A stretch of 64,000 bases of DNA. Origin: Hydra vulgaris (Eukaryota; Cnidaria; Hydrozoa; Anthoathecata; Hydridae). A model generated the notes under the pieces. That model saw nothing but the letters and a program-made list of their open reading frames with translations. It made no database searches and was not told the DNA's origin. Of the stretch, positions 45,420 through 56,718 are shown in pieces (within the stretch, counting starts at the first letter, position 1; every line of letters begins with the position of its first letter). The position numbers and the translations under genes were made by a program. The DNA is taken from positions 23,059,501 through 23,123,500 of the forward strand of contig NC_088932.1 in NCBI RefSeq assembly GCF_038396675.1, written 5' to 3'.

Positions 45420-46268
45420 CAGTGTTTGAATACTCTTTTACACTGACGTTCGGCAATCAAACAACGTTAAATATTACATTCAAGTAAAGATATTTCAGAA
45501 AAGAACACACTCTCGTTTTAATGAGAAAGTGTGTTGGTGTTTGTGTAATATTTTAGCTTTTGTATTGCATAAATTTAATGTGGTGGATATCAGGCGTTCA
45601 AATGATTTGAGTAGGTCCTTTTATCTCTGGTGCAAGGTATTATGTGTAGTTTAACAATACGTTTAGGAGCAATTACACATTTGTAAACTGATTGCGTGCA
45701 GATGGGCAATAGTTTAAAGTTTGCAAAGTGTTTCTAAATTGATAATGTGACTTTAGAAGTAAGATGTGGATTTAGCAAATAAACATACCAAAACTTTAAA
45801 TATGCTTTTTTAAATAAAATATAAAAATTAGAACTTAATTTAATTTATTAATTTATAAAAATTAGAATTTTAAATATAAGTTACAAATAATCTCTAAATT
45901 TTCTCGTTTATTTGATGTTATATAAATACATCAACGTTTTTGTCAGGTAAACAAAAATCTTGATTTTACTTAAAACCCGAACTTACACCATAAGTTCTAA
46001 ATTTTCTGTTTAGTAAAACATTTTAATTTCAGTAAAACATCAGTAAAACGTCAGCTATAGCTGATGTTTTACTGATTTTTTAAACTTTTAAAGATGCTTT
46101 TTTTGTATTATGTTCAACATTTATTAAAAATTTGAATAACAAATTTTTTTATTATTTTATATTTTTAATTGTTATATGTATATATTACAGCTAACTAGTA
46201 TTTCGTAATTTTATTTTAATTATATATCTATTCTCTTGTTTATAAATAAAAAGGTTTTCTATGTTTTA
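45420..46268. other. upstream region of the TMEM175-like gene, with two hairpins
   Basis: AT-rich and non-coding. An inverted repeat, ACACACTCTC...GAGAAAGTGTGT, lies at about 45508-45533. A 34-bp near-perfect palindrome, CAGTAAAACGTCAGCTATAG onward, lies at 46041-46074. The pyrimidine-rich end TTTTCTATGTTTTAG (46255-46269) is a good splice acceptor. Confidence 0.6.
46041..46074. promoter_or_regulatory. 34-bp palindrome upstream of the TMEM175-like gene
   Basis: CAGTAAAACGTCAGCTATAG then CTGATGTTTTACTG: the two halves are reverse complements with one mismatch. A preceding CAGTAAAACAT (46030) repeats the left arm. It lies about 215 bp before the start codon. It could be a protein-binding site, a hairpin or a transposon relic; no function is shown by sequence. 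Confidence 0.35.
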
Positions 46269-46269
46269 G
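46255..46269 (+). promoter_or_regulatory. splice acceptor just before the TMEM175-like start codon
   Basis: TTTTCTATGTTTTAG followed by ATAATTAAATAATTCAGGC and ATG. The position suits either a 5'-UTR cis intron or a spliced-leader acceptor; Hydra is known to trans-splice leaders. No matching upstream donor can be pinned down. Confidence 0.45.
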
Positions 46270-46288
46270 ATAATTAAATAATTCAGGC

Positions 46289-47869
46289 ATGGAAAAAAAA
46301 TGTAATCCAACAATGAAAGAACAATATCTTAACAATTTAAGAACTCTTGACCAATACTACGATGAATATCTAAACGAAATAACAATAAACTCCAGTCGTC
46401 CAGGTGAAGTAGTTTCTGGAAGTCGTTTTCTTGGTTATATCGATACTCTTATGGCTACTTGTGCTACTTTTCTTGTTCTACCGATAAGAAATTTAAATGA
46501 AATGGAAAAAAATGAAAGTTTGTGGAGTTTTATATACTCCATTCGCGCCCATATAATTGTTTTTTTTTTAGGATTTATAATTGTGCTAAACATTTGGGAG
46601 AATATTAACATCCGAGCCATGGTTGTTAAACGCATAGATGATTTTATCTTAATATTTATAACTTTAAGTCTCTTAGCAACAAGTGTTATTCCGTTTTCAT
46701 TAGCTTTTCAGCAACATTATATTGACAAAAAAGTATCCATTATACTTACCTGTGGTATATTAGGACTTATTCAAGTAATAGACATCATTTTAGTGCTTTA
46801 TGCAATGAAAACGCCAGCAGTTCTTCATATTGCAATGCAAAGCTGGAGTACTGTTGAAACAAAAAACTTTCGTAATAGATTTCTTATAAGACCAGTTATA
46901 AGTCTTGTTTTGTTGGTAATTGGAGTTATTTTTTGTTTTGTTCATTACATAATCTCGTTGGTGTTTATTGGAGTTTTTACACTAATGCCAACAGTTCGAA
47001 AACTTGTATTATATTACCGACGAAGAATTTTATGCCCAAAAAAAATGGGAAAAGAATTGTTTGGTTACTATTTTTCTAAAGGAAATATTTTAAAGGAAAG
47101 AGTAGAGGCAATGAGTGATGGGGCAATGGCTGTTATTGCAAGTATTCTTGTTCTCGATTTAATTTCTAAGAAACTTCCAACGCAAATATATGTAAAAGAA
47201 AATGGCTTATATGTTTTACTTGTTCAAATGAAACTTGAGATTTTAACTTTTATGACGGCTTTTATTACAGTTTCTGTTCTTTGGTATACTAACCATACAG
47301 TTTTGCATTTATTCAAATCAGTTACAACAGTAATGCTTCACTTACAAAAAATATTCTTAGCTTTTTCATGTCTATGCCCATTGGCTGGTAGTATGGTTTT
47401 TGAGTATTCGTCTCACGAAAACGACGATTCAAACCATAGCATTTTTCTTTCATCTATTATTATATGTCTATCAAGTTCATCAAATCTTATGATTTTGTTG
47501 TATGGTCTGTTTACCGGATCTAAATACTTGCATCATTGGGCGGCATTTGGCAGCTTTAAAGCTAACGTAAACCAGCATTTGTACGTGATTATTAAAGCGT
47601 CTAATATACCGTTTTGGTCCCTAATTTCTATCATTGGTTCATTTAGTTCTCCAAAAATTGCTAAATACATTATGTACACATGCATTGCTGCCTTGTTATT
47701 ATCTTTTTTCATTTTGAAGCTCGTATTTATGAACCACGTTGGAAAAACTAATAATTTGCATAAACCACTGTTAGAAGATATTAACACGAAAATCGAAAGA
47801 AATGAAAATTTACAAAGAAACAGAAAAAAAACAGTTTCATCGATTATAAACTTTGACTTATTGCAATAA
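46289..47869 (+). CDS. TMEM175-like: TMEM175-like lysosomal/endosomal potassium channel
   Basis: One uninterrupted ORF of 526 residues, near the length of known animal TMEM175 (about 500). The family forms dimeric K+ (and H+) leak channels of endolysosomes, with two six-helix repeats each starting with an R-x3-FSD helix. Here repeat 1 begins RFLGYIDTLMATCATFLVLP (Arg46 to Asp52) and repeat 2 RVEAMSDGAMAVIASILVLD (Arg271 to Asp277). Arg and Asp are kept, but Phe-Ser is changed to YI and MS. Hydrophobic helices follow at about 83-101, 118-141, 148-173, 199-236, and 313-342, 348-372, 384-408, 430-480. Positions aligned with the pore isoleucines of the human channel appear to be Val in both repeats (inference). 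The coding region has no intron. An acceptor TTTTAG ends 19 bases before ATG, so a 5'-UTR intron or trans-splicing is likely. AATAAA overlaps the stop codon. Confidence 0.88.
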   Translation: MEKKCNPTMKEQYLNNLRTLDQYYDEYLNEITINSSRPGEVVSGSRFLGYIDTLMATCATFLVLPIRNLNEMEKNESLWSFIYSIRAHIIVFFLGFIIVLNIWENINIRAMVVKRIDDFILIFITLSLLATSVIPFSLAFQQHYIDKKVSIILTCGILGLIQVIDIILVLYAMKTPAVLHIAMQSWSTVETKNFRNRFLIRPVISLVLLVIGVIFCFVHYIISLVFIGVFTLMPTVRKLVLYYRRRILCPKKMGKELFGYYFSKGNILKERVEAMSDGAMAVIASILVLDLISKKLPTQIYVKENGLYVLLVQMKLEILTFMTAFITVSVLWYTNHTVLHLFKSVTTVMLHLQKIFLAFSCLCPLAGSMVFEYSSHENDDSNHSIFLSSIIICLSSSSNLMILLYGLFTGSKYLHHWAAFGSFKANVNQHLYVIIKASNIPFWSLISIIGSFSSPKIAKYIMYTCIAALLLSFFILKLVFMNHVGKTNNLHKPLLEDINTKIERNENLQRNRKKTVSSIINFDLLQ

Positions 47870-47870
47870 A
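47865..47870 (+). terminator. AATAAA poly(A) signal overlapping the TMEM175-like stop
   Basis: TTGCAATAAATAAC: the hexamer includes the TAA stop. A U/T-rich tract follows at 47898-47909, a suitable downstream element. Confidence 0.4.
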
Positions 47871-47879
47871 TAACTTTTC

Positions 47880-48349
<470 letters not shown>

Positions 48350-48392
48350 GTTGTAAATATCTTTGGAACTTAGTTGTGTCTAAATTGTGCTT

Positions 48393-48474
48393 AATTTCAC
48401 AAAGAAAGAAACAGCTGTTGCCGAATATGGGCGTTTTCCCATATTCGGCAACAGTTGTTTTATATGTGAAATTA
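48393..48474. repeat. long hairpin, 22-bp near-perfect stem
   Basis: AACAGCTGTTGCCGAATATG + GG, a six-base loop CGTTTT, then CC + CATATTCGGCAACAGTTGTT. One G-T pair is the only blemish, and AATTTCACA / TGTGAAATT forms an outer stem across small bulges. The arm begins TGTTGCCGAATATGGG and ends with its complement ...CAACA, so it may be two abutting LTR-type ends or a small foldback. Confidence 0.85.
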
Positions 48475-48499
48475 CAAGCTATTTTGGCAAAATGTCAAC

Positions 48500-50450
48500 A
48501 AGAATCAATTTAAAGTTAAGTTCAGAGTTAGTTAGCGTGTATGAAAATTAATCAGTTACAGAGTAGCTGGAGAAGATTGAGCTGGTTTGTAAGCTGTTGT
48601 TGTAGGAAGTTATTGAGAATGTATTTTCAGTCTACCAACAGTCAGAAAAAACTGACAAAAAAGATTTTGAGAGAATAAAGGAGGCTTTGCTATAAACATT
48701 TGCCGTTGACGTATTTAAAGCCTACGAGCAGTTTATCACGAGAAACTATGACATGTAAAAGAAGTCAATGTCTATTTGGCAGAACTACGCAGGCTATCTG
48801 CCCTAATTGATGGGCTGCTAGAAAAAGCTATTGCGTTTGCCTTCGTTTCTGGACTTTCTGAAGAAGTTGGAAGGATTACGTATCGACGGTCTCACAATTA
48901 TACAAATTTTTAGACTAGCACGAGTACTCGTGATCGAGGAATGTAACGAAAGAACCAAGGAAAAAATTTCTACCGCTTCAGTTGATATATAAAAATGTAA
49001 AAACCTACTGACTCTAGGTTGCAAGATGATCAAACTATATAAACATGCTTTGATTGCGAACTCCCTAATCATTTTGCGAAAAATTGTCATGTACGAAGGA
49101 AGAATTATTGAAATAAATCAAGTGAATATAATTGCTCGGGATTTTATCAGCTTTATTTGAGAAACAAAATCGATAATCGATAATTGTGTGAAACGAAATA
49201 ATAGTGTTTACCTGAAACTCTAGTGGTTAAGATTGCTAAATACACAATACCTGTTGGCATAAAAGACAATTATAAAAACTAAACTGAAGGGTGGATTAAA
49301 AAAAATGCCTGAAAAAATACAACTTGAAGAAACACAGTTCAATAAAGGGTCCTATGGCAGTGGTGCAGCAAAATAAACTGCGAACACAGTTGTGTATGCA
49401 TACATCCATCGAGACCGGGGACTTTGGAGAAATTGTTTCAATAAATGATTTATCTTCAGCTTACATGCAACTCAAATTGATTAAAAACTCTGGGCTTTTC
49501 AAACTGTTTTGTTTTGTCGACAACAATTTTGTTTAACAGGTTTGGGAGTCGAGCTAAACTTTGCGTCAGCCTTAATGAAAGCGGTGATGGACAAAGTTCC
49601 ATCGGAAGAAAAAACGATCAAGAAAAGAACGTCATCGTACATTGATGAATATTTTGTTAATGAAGACATAATACCTGTTTGTCACGTACTAGAAGATTTG
49701 GAAATGTATGGACTACATTGTAAGTCGGTAGTCCGCGTACCCGAAGGAGCAAAAGTTTTTGGGTTAGAGGTCGGAATGGCAAGTAATAAGTTGTTTTGGA
49801 AAAGAGATAATAATTTTGGTGAAATTCCCAATTCACTTGTAAGACATAACATCTTTTTTTTGTGCAAAAAAATGACAGGGAATTTTCCAGTTTGGGTAGG
49901 TTGTGTGTAGCTTCTGCGCTGACAAAAACATGAGATGCCAAAGTAAAATGTATTATTTTGAAAAAATACTAAATGATATGGTCAAAATAACACGTAATGT
50001 AGCTCCTGCAAAGGAATTTTGGAGCGTTTATAGTAATGAGGCAATAATTTGGCTGGATACTAGTTCAATAGTACTAGACGTAGTTGTCAAGGTTGATGGC
50101 AAAATAATTGAAGACGCATATTGGTTAAGAAAAGATGACACAATATATATAAGCATAGCCGAACTTGATGCAGTTTTTAAAGAAGTAAATATTGGGCCTT
50201 AACTGGAAAATTTGGTCTCCCTGCTTTAATTCAAAAGCAGTACTTCATCGGGTTACCGACGCAATAGATTGAGGACAAAAGCTTCAAATGAAATGTTGGT
50301 TAGAAGAAAACTTCAGACTATCGCGAATATTGTGAAAGAATACAAACTTAAAGTAGATACCAAGGTTGTTGCTTCGGAATTTAACTTGGCCGATGCTCTT
50401 ACTTGAGTGCATGACATTTGGTCAAAAATGGTTGATCTCTGAAATGACAG
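48500..50450 (+). pseudogene. LTR-retrotransposon gag-pol remnant (Ty3/Gypsy-like)
   Basis: Order of blocks: gag-like helical text near 48680-48950 in shifting frames; a CCHC zinc knuckle (CFDCELPNHFAKNC, about 49048-49090); reverse transcriptase with NDLSSAYMQLKL (49450) and SSYIDEYFVNEDI (about 49634), where the usual YIDD reads YIDE; then GLHCKSVVRVPEGAKVFGLE; and RNase H-like AIIWLDTSSIVLDVVVKVDG with AELDAVF (50040-50180). Protease and integrase are not recognised and no flanking LTR pair was found. Stops and shifts separate all blocks. It is an old, non-functional copy; the family call comes from the RT/RNase H pattern. Confidence 0.6.
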
Positions 50451-50596
50451 TAAGGTGGGCTAAAAAAACTGTCTTAAAAACTAGGAAACAGCAGGGCGTG
50501 CAATAGTTGCTCCATGACCTTGTTAATTGGTCCAGATATCAGAATCTTTTTTAAAATTTTTAGTATTTCTGATGAAGATGTTAATCAATCCCCCCT

Positions 50597-50760
50597 CATT
50601 TTACCACGGTCTTATCACAGAGCACCGCGGATGAGCATTCAATCGGGGAAGTTCATGTATCCTTCTTAACTGATGTTACAAAACTTGCACAGAGGTGGGG
50701 TTTAACCATGGATCTTTTGTTTCTGAGGCAAGTGCACTACCACTGCGCCACGGCTGCTTT
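50597..50760 (-). mobile_element. tRNA-derived SINE copy
   Basis: On the minus strand: GCAGCCGTGGCGCAGTGGTA (box A GTGGCGCAGTGGTAG), CTTGCCTCAGAAAC, box B region CCATGGTTAAACCCC, and the body ending GCTCATCCGCGGTGCTCTGT then GATAAGACCGTGG. It shares the CACCGCGGATG body with the copy at 13627. The T-runs at lower coordinates are consistent with a tail. Confidence 0.7.
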
Positions 50761-51015
50761 TCCATTTTTAAGCAGATAATTTCTGCATTATAAACAACTA
50801 TTATTTTTTATTTTTTATTAACTTTTTTTTTATAACTATTATATATTATAAACAATTGTTATAAGGTTTTCCTTTAAACATAATATGTTTACAAAAAAAT
50901 CCCGAGGAAGTATTTCCAGTGGGTTTTTACTTAGGGCATTTTTCCCGGGGGATTATTTCAGGGGTACTTTTTCCGGAAGGGGATTTTTTACCGGGAGATT
51001 TTTTCTTGCTACCTT
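50761..51015. other. spacer and GGGGATTTT low-complexity block
   Basis: 50761-50880 is AT-rich. 50895-51005 repeats words like CCGGGGGATTATTTCAGGGG and CCGGAAGGGGATTTTTTACC, unusually GC-rich. Frames across it (PGDYFRGTFSGRGFFTG) are repeat-driven. Confidence 0.5.
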
Positions 51016-52080
51016 AAAAGACAACACCCTGCAATACAAATTCAAAATTTTCTTAAATAAACAACACCCTGCAATACAATACACAATTGAGACAGGAAGC
51101 CATAGCAAAACTCTGAATTTCCTAGATGTAACAATAACAATAACAATAAAAATAACAAAAAATGTAAGTATGAGTTTAAAGTCTTCAGAAAAGAAGCCAT
51201 TACAAATATTCAAATAAAACTGCACTCGAATCAGGACCCCAAAATTTTATGCGCAATATTCAAAGGTTATATTCATACTCCATATGCAGTGTTACACATT
51301 TAAAAAACGAGATAAACTTTCTTATTCAAGTTTTTCATGAAAATGGGTACACCGAAAACCAACTAAAAAGTACTGCAAATCAAATTAGGAAAAAACGGTC
51401 CATAAAGAACAATAGAATTCAATCCGAGAACAATGCTCTCCCAACAGTATCATCACCGTGGATACCTTCACAATCACCAAAGTTATGGAAAATATTTAGA
51501 AAAGTCAGATATAGAGTAGTTTTTAAATCAAATCCTAATTTAAGAACATTACTAACATGTAAAAACAAATCTAGATTGCCCCAAAACAGCCAGCCTGTAA
51601 CTTATTTAGTTGAATTCAATTGCTCAAAAAAATATGTTGGAGAAACAAAGTTACAAATTAGAACAAGAACTCAGCAACAACAAAAAAAGTTTAAACAATG
51701 GCAAACATTATCAATCAGCAATTGCCACACATAGCAAGTTTTGCTCTTTTTGGAGAAAACTAAAACTCTTAAAGTTGAAATAAAATAATTCGACTGTAAA
51801 GTACGTGAGGCACTCGAAATACATAGGCACCAATGTCTCCCATCGAATGGCGGAATAAATTGCAATAATGTGCAATTTGTCAAAACTAAATTTTGGACTC
51901 CGTTTTTTATATTCTTGCGTAAAGAAAATAGAAGCCATTCAACTGCTGACGCCAGTTAAAAATTTTATTAAACTGTCTTTTTAACGTTCAAAAAATTTTG
52001 TAATATTTTACGAGCTGATGATGCTGGTGTCCATAACCCAGTGAAAATTTCTCAAAATAAATTATTATTTGTTTGATAAT
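51016..52080 (+). pseudogene. Penelope-like element, RT tail and GIY-YIG endonuclease
   Basis: The reading starts with QYKFKIFLNKQHPAIQYTIE...LNFLDVTI (51030-51140), the end of a Penelope-type RT, followed after shifts by IHTPYAVCHTFKKRDKL-like text and NSQPVTYLVEFNCSKKYVGE (about 51590-51650). That last block is a GIY-YIG nuclease core (YLV...YVG) with the conserved Arg in LQIRTRTQQQQ. The tail continues with CKVREALEIHRHQCLPSNGG and YVKTKFWTPFF-like text to about 51955. Penelope-like elements use this nuclease for target nicking. Several shifts and stops break it; the upstream RT core is absent. Confidence 0.65.
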
Positions 52081-52090
52081 TTCTTATTAA

Positions 52091-52365
<275 letters not shown>

Positions 52366-52518
52366 TACGCAATCAACAAGAGCAGACGTGTGAACGGAAG
52401 AAGTTTAATATAGAAAAATAAAAAATAATAGTTTTTTATTTTATTAGTTATTATAATTAAAATAAAAATAAAAAAGAAGACTGAATAAAATATCACATTA
52501 TCAAGATAACATAATAAT

Positions 52519-53325
52519 ATGGATTTAGAAAGTATTGAGAAATTTGTTGCAGATTTACTTGGAAAACAAAGCAATGCAAACTTAGATGAAACCAAAAAAC
52601 TTTTGAAAAAACAAGAGAAAAGCTTTGCGTCTTTAACAGCTGCGAACTTGAAAATGTTCACTGAGAGACTTGACAAGTACGAAAAAAAATAAATAAAGAA
52701 CCTAATAAAAATAAATAAATTCGAAAATGATTTAGAACAAACAAATAAAAAAGTCGTCTCCTTAGAAAATGATTTACTTGAAATGAAAAAATTTATTCAA
52801 ACCAATGACGATATTGCTTCAGAAAAATTTGAACTTGTGAAATCAAAAACAAAAGAGATAAGTTCAAAGCTAAAAGACAACAGCGAGATATTGAAACTAA
52901 AAAGTAAGCTTAGAGAAATAGAAGATAGATCCAGAAGAAACAATCTGAGAGTCGATGGTTTAAAGGAAAGCAAAAATGAAAGTTGGAGTGATAGTGAGGC
53001 TAAAGTGTTAAAATTATTTGAAGAAACTCTTGGGTTAAAAGATATAAAAATAGAAAGGGCGCATAGAACTGGTTCTAGAGACAATAAAAAAGTCAGATCC
53101 ATAGTTTTGAAATTGCTCAATTATAAAGACAAGGAAAACATTCTAAAAAACTCTCGGAAATTGAAAGGGGAAAATATTTATATCAATGAGGATTATTGCG
53201 CGGAGACGATGCTAATTAGAAAAGAATTACGGGCGGGCATGAAAAAAGCACGAGAAGCTGGAATGATTGCGTATATTTCATACGACAAGTTGGTGGTTCG
53301 CGAATGGTCTCGAAAAACAACGTAA
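52519..53325 (+). pseudogene. LINE ORF1 protein (coiled coil + RRM-like), one stop
   Basis: ATG 52519 reads [20 protein letters not shown] onward. A TAA at 52690-52692 interrupts, but the same frame stays open to 53325 (269 codons in all). Residues about 70-130 are heptad-like and Lys/Glu-rich (coiled coil), followed by DRSRRNNLRVDGLKE and IKIERAHRTGSRD...RSIVLKLLNYKDKENILKNS, the L1 ORF1p-type RRM and C-terminal domain (Transposase_22-like). The last part is INEDYCAETMLIRKELRAGM. The protein would coat LINE RNA as a trimeric chaperone. The nonsense codon should give a truncated product of 57 residues unless translation restarts downstream. Confidence 0.8.
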
Positions 53326-53402
53326 ATATTTTATATTTCCTTTAACGATACTTTATTTTTATTTTTTTTTTAGTTTTTCAAATTTTAATTTAACTTTTAG
53401 AA

Positions 53403-56400
53403 ATGGAGAATAATCTCTCTTCTAATATTAATGCCAAAAATATTGTTTTTAGCGATAATAACTCTGATAATCATACTGAAACCTTATTAGAAAGTGAGTA
53501 CTATTCAATACCTGAATCTACTCAATATCTCTGTGAGAATAAGAATAAATTTTCAATATTGCATATTAATATTCGAAGTATGAATAAAAACTTCGAGAAC
53601 TTTAAGTGTTTATTGGGAGAACTTAATCATGATTTTAAAATAATTTGTTTCACAGAAACTTGGCTTAAAAGCAATGAAACAAATTCTAATTCTAAAGAAT
53701 CTATGTGGCTGGATAGCTCAGTTGGTTAGAGCGTCAAATGGAAAGTTAAGACCCGGACTGTTGCACAATACGGGTTCAAATCCTGCCACCGCCAACTCAG
53801 CGCTTGAGTAGTACTTCTGTACGCAAAAATGTTGGTCAATAACGGACGCTACTTTGGATTAGTCTTAATGACTATTTGTGGTTGTTCCTATGCTAAGCCA
53901 ACAATATCTTCGGATAAAAAACATTGTATAGAAAAATATAGCATGATAATTCAAATAAAAAAAAAAAAGAAACTATACATCAGTTCATCAACTGCGCGAT
54001 ATTTGCGTTGGTGGTGGTATAAGCATATAAGTTCGCAATTCTATTGATTTTATTCAGCGTAAAGATCTTAATGTAAACAATACAGATTGTGAGGCATTAT
54101 GCGTTGAGATAATAAATAAATTAGCTAATAATTTTATAATCAATGCTATTTATAGAACACCAGCTGGTAGTTTAAAAACATTCAAAACTTATCTGCGCAC
54201 ATTCCTAAACACAAAAAACATATTGCAAAAGCATGTTTACGTAGTTGGGGATATCAACATTGACTTACTCAATCATGCCTTAAATAGTGAAGCAAAAACT
54301 TTTATTGATATTCTTCTCGAATACAACCTTATCCCAACTATAAACAAAGCAACAAGAGTAACTAAAAAATCATCGACATTATTAGATAATGTTATAACTA
54401 ACAATTTTCATAACAGCCGTTTTAAAACTGGTATAATAAAGACTGATTTAACCGATCATTTTCCTATATTCCTTATTACTGAGAGCGTTACTCTAAATAA
54501 TGCTACCCACATATCAACAGTATTCATGAGACAAATCAATGAAAGTTCCATATGCCAATTTAAAAATTTATTAAATAATTACGTCGATTGGAATCTTGTA
54601 CTGCAATCACACGATGTAAATAATGCTTATGATTTATTTCTAAACCAATTTTCTAAAATGTATGATAAGGCATTTTCTTTAAAAGTGAAAGTAATAAACT
54701 CAAAGTCGGTTGTATCCCCATGGATGACCAAAGGCCTACTAAAATCATCAAGGAAAAAACAAAAATTGTATGATAAATATTTAAAAAATAAAAATGAAAC
54801 TAATTACAAAAATTATAAAAGTTTATTTGAAAAAACTAAAAAACGATCAAAAGTAAATTACTATGCTAAACTGCTTGAAAAAAACAAAGGAAACCCTCAA
54901 AAAACATGGAGTGTTATTAGAGACTATATTGGGAAAAATAAAATTGAAATAAATAACTTACCGCAAAAACTTATTAATGAGGGAAAAATGATTTATCATA
55001 AAGAAGTTATTATTGAGAAATTAAACAATTTTTTTCTTGATGTTGGCCCAAAACTAGCAGCGAAAATTCCAGTTGGTCAAAAAAAATTTGATTCATATCT
55101 TGCAACAACTGATTTAATTATGGAAGAACCGATTTTAACCAAAAGTGAACTACATACTGCTTTTAATAGTCTAAAAAAAAATAAAAGTGCAGGTATGGAT
55201 CAAATTAATGTTAATGTAATTAAATCTGTTTTTGATATTATCGAACCCTCATTATTCCATATTTTTAATCTCTCCCTTAAATCAGGTCATATTCCAGATA
55301 AACTAAAAATTGCAAAAATAACACGTATTTTCAAATCTGGCGATGAGACCAATATTTCAAACTACAGACCAATCTCAGTCTTACCCTGCTTTTCTAAACT
55401 AATTGAACGCATTATGTACAACAGACTTTATAAATATCTATCTGAAAATAAGATTTTATATAAAAATCAATACGGTTTTAAAAAAAATCATTCTACTAAC
55501 CATGCAATAATTGAATTGGTTAAGCATATATCAAATGGATTTAATAGTGATTGCTATACAATAGGGGTTTTTATTGATTTATCCAAAGCTTTCGACACAG
55601 TAAATCATGAAATTCTTTTGAAAAAATTAGAAAACTATGGTGTTAAAAATCAAAGTTTACTTTGGTTTAAATCATACTTAACTAACAGAAAGCAATTTGT
55701 ACTTAAAGAAACAAAAGACTCAAAAAACAACTTAATAACTTGTGGAGTACCCCAAGGTTCTATTTTGGGACCATTATTGTTCTTACTTTATATAAATGAC
55801 TTATATTTATCATCAAAAGTATTAAATACTATCTTATTTGCAGATGACACTAATTTGTTTTATTCTTGCAAAGATATTACTGTTCTTTTTAAAATATTTA
55901 ACGAAGAATTAGATAAGATCAACGAGTGGTTTATAAGTAACCGACTATCATTAAATGTAGAGAAAACAAAATTTATCCTATTCCATAAACCTAGTAAAGC
56001 CGAGAATATTCCTCTTAAGCTACCCAATCTTTTAATCAATAATAAAATAATTAAAAGGGAATTGACTAAAAACTTTCTGGGAGTGCTCTTAGCTGAAAAA
56101 TTGTCATGGAAATTTCATATTAAATATATTGAAGGTAAGATCTCAAAAAATATTGCCATGTTATACCGAACAAAACCTTTTCTTAATAACGAGTCTTTAA
56201 AAAATTTATATTTTTCGTTTATACACAGTTATCTTTCATACTGTAACATTTCCTGGGGTAGCACTAATCACACTAAACTCAAAAAAATTTATAGTAAACA
56301 AAAACATGCTTGCAGGATAGTATTTGGGGCAAATAGAAAAACACAATGCGAACCTCTCTTACGTCAGCTTGGAGCTTTAAATATGTATAAGCTTAATATT

Positions 56401-56718
56401 CATCAAGTAATGTTATTTATGTTTAAAGCAAAACTTGGGTTTTCTCCAGTAACATTTCAATCCTACTTTAATAAAATCTCCCATAAATATCCAACCAAAT
56501 TTTCAGTAAATAACTTTGTGGTTCCCATAAACCTTCTTAAATTAAGTTCGTACCAAATTCAATATCGGGGACCTTTAGTTTGGAAAAAATTTCTTCCAAT
56601 CTTTAGTAAAAAACAAAACTTCGTTTTAAACTGCACTTTGCAAAGTTTTAAGGATGATTCAAAACGGTATTTACTGAACATGGAATTCGATATATTAGAT
56701 TTCAAATACCTTTTTTGA
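53403..56718 (+). pseudogene. LINE ORF2: AP endonuclease and reverse transcriptase, interrupted
   Basis: ATG 53403 starts the frame; an APE-type endonuclease begins KFSILHINIRSMNKNFENFK and continues ICFTETWLKSN (53545-53690). A SINE (53705-53965) then interrupts. From 53971 the endonuclease resumes (NYTSVHQLRDICVGGGISI) in another frame, with TAA at 54028-54030, and then stays open to 56718, including VYVVGDINIDLLNHA and LTDHFPIFL. The RT carries [80 protein letters not shown] and ILFADDTNLFYSCKD (catalytic FADD near 55835), ending with QYRGPLVWKKFL. About 890 codons remain open after the last stop, so loss of function is recent. Confidence 0.9.
53705..53965 (+). mobile_element. tRNA-derived SINE inserted in LINE ORF2
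   Basis: The head GGCTGGATAGCTCAGTTGGT + TAGAGCG is an excellent box A and CGGGTTCAAATCC (53771-53783) an excellent box B, 59 nt apart (about 15 nt longer than in a normal tRNA). The body follows to an A-run at 53957-53968. AAAGAATCTAT (53694-53704) and AAAGAAACTAT (53966-53976) make an 11-bp target duplication with one mismatch. This family differs from the minus-strand SINEs at 13.6 and 50.6 kb. Confidence 0.85.

Noticed and set aside
50885..51010. Gly/Phe-rich peptide PGDYFRGTFSGRGFFTG as a functional protein
   Set aside because: Encoded by GGGGATTTTT-type low-complexity repeats; the true similarity starts later, in the Penelope-like part.
53705..53810. Functional tRNA gene
   Set aside because: Good A and B boxes but 59-nt spacing, poor acceptor and anticodon stems, an A-tail and target duplication all favour a SINE.
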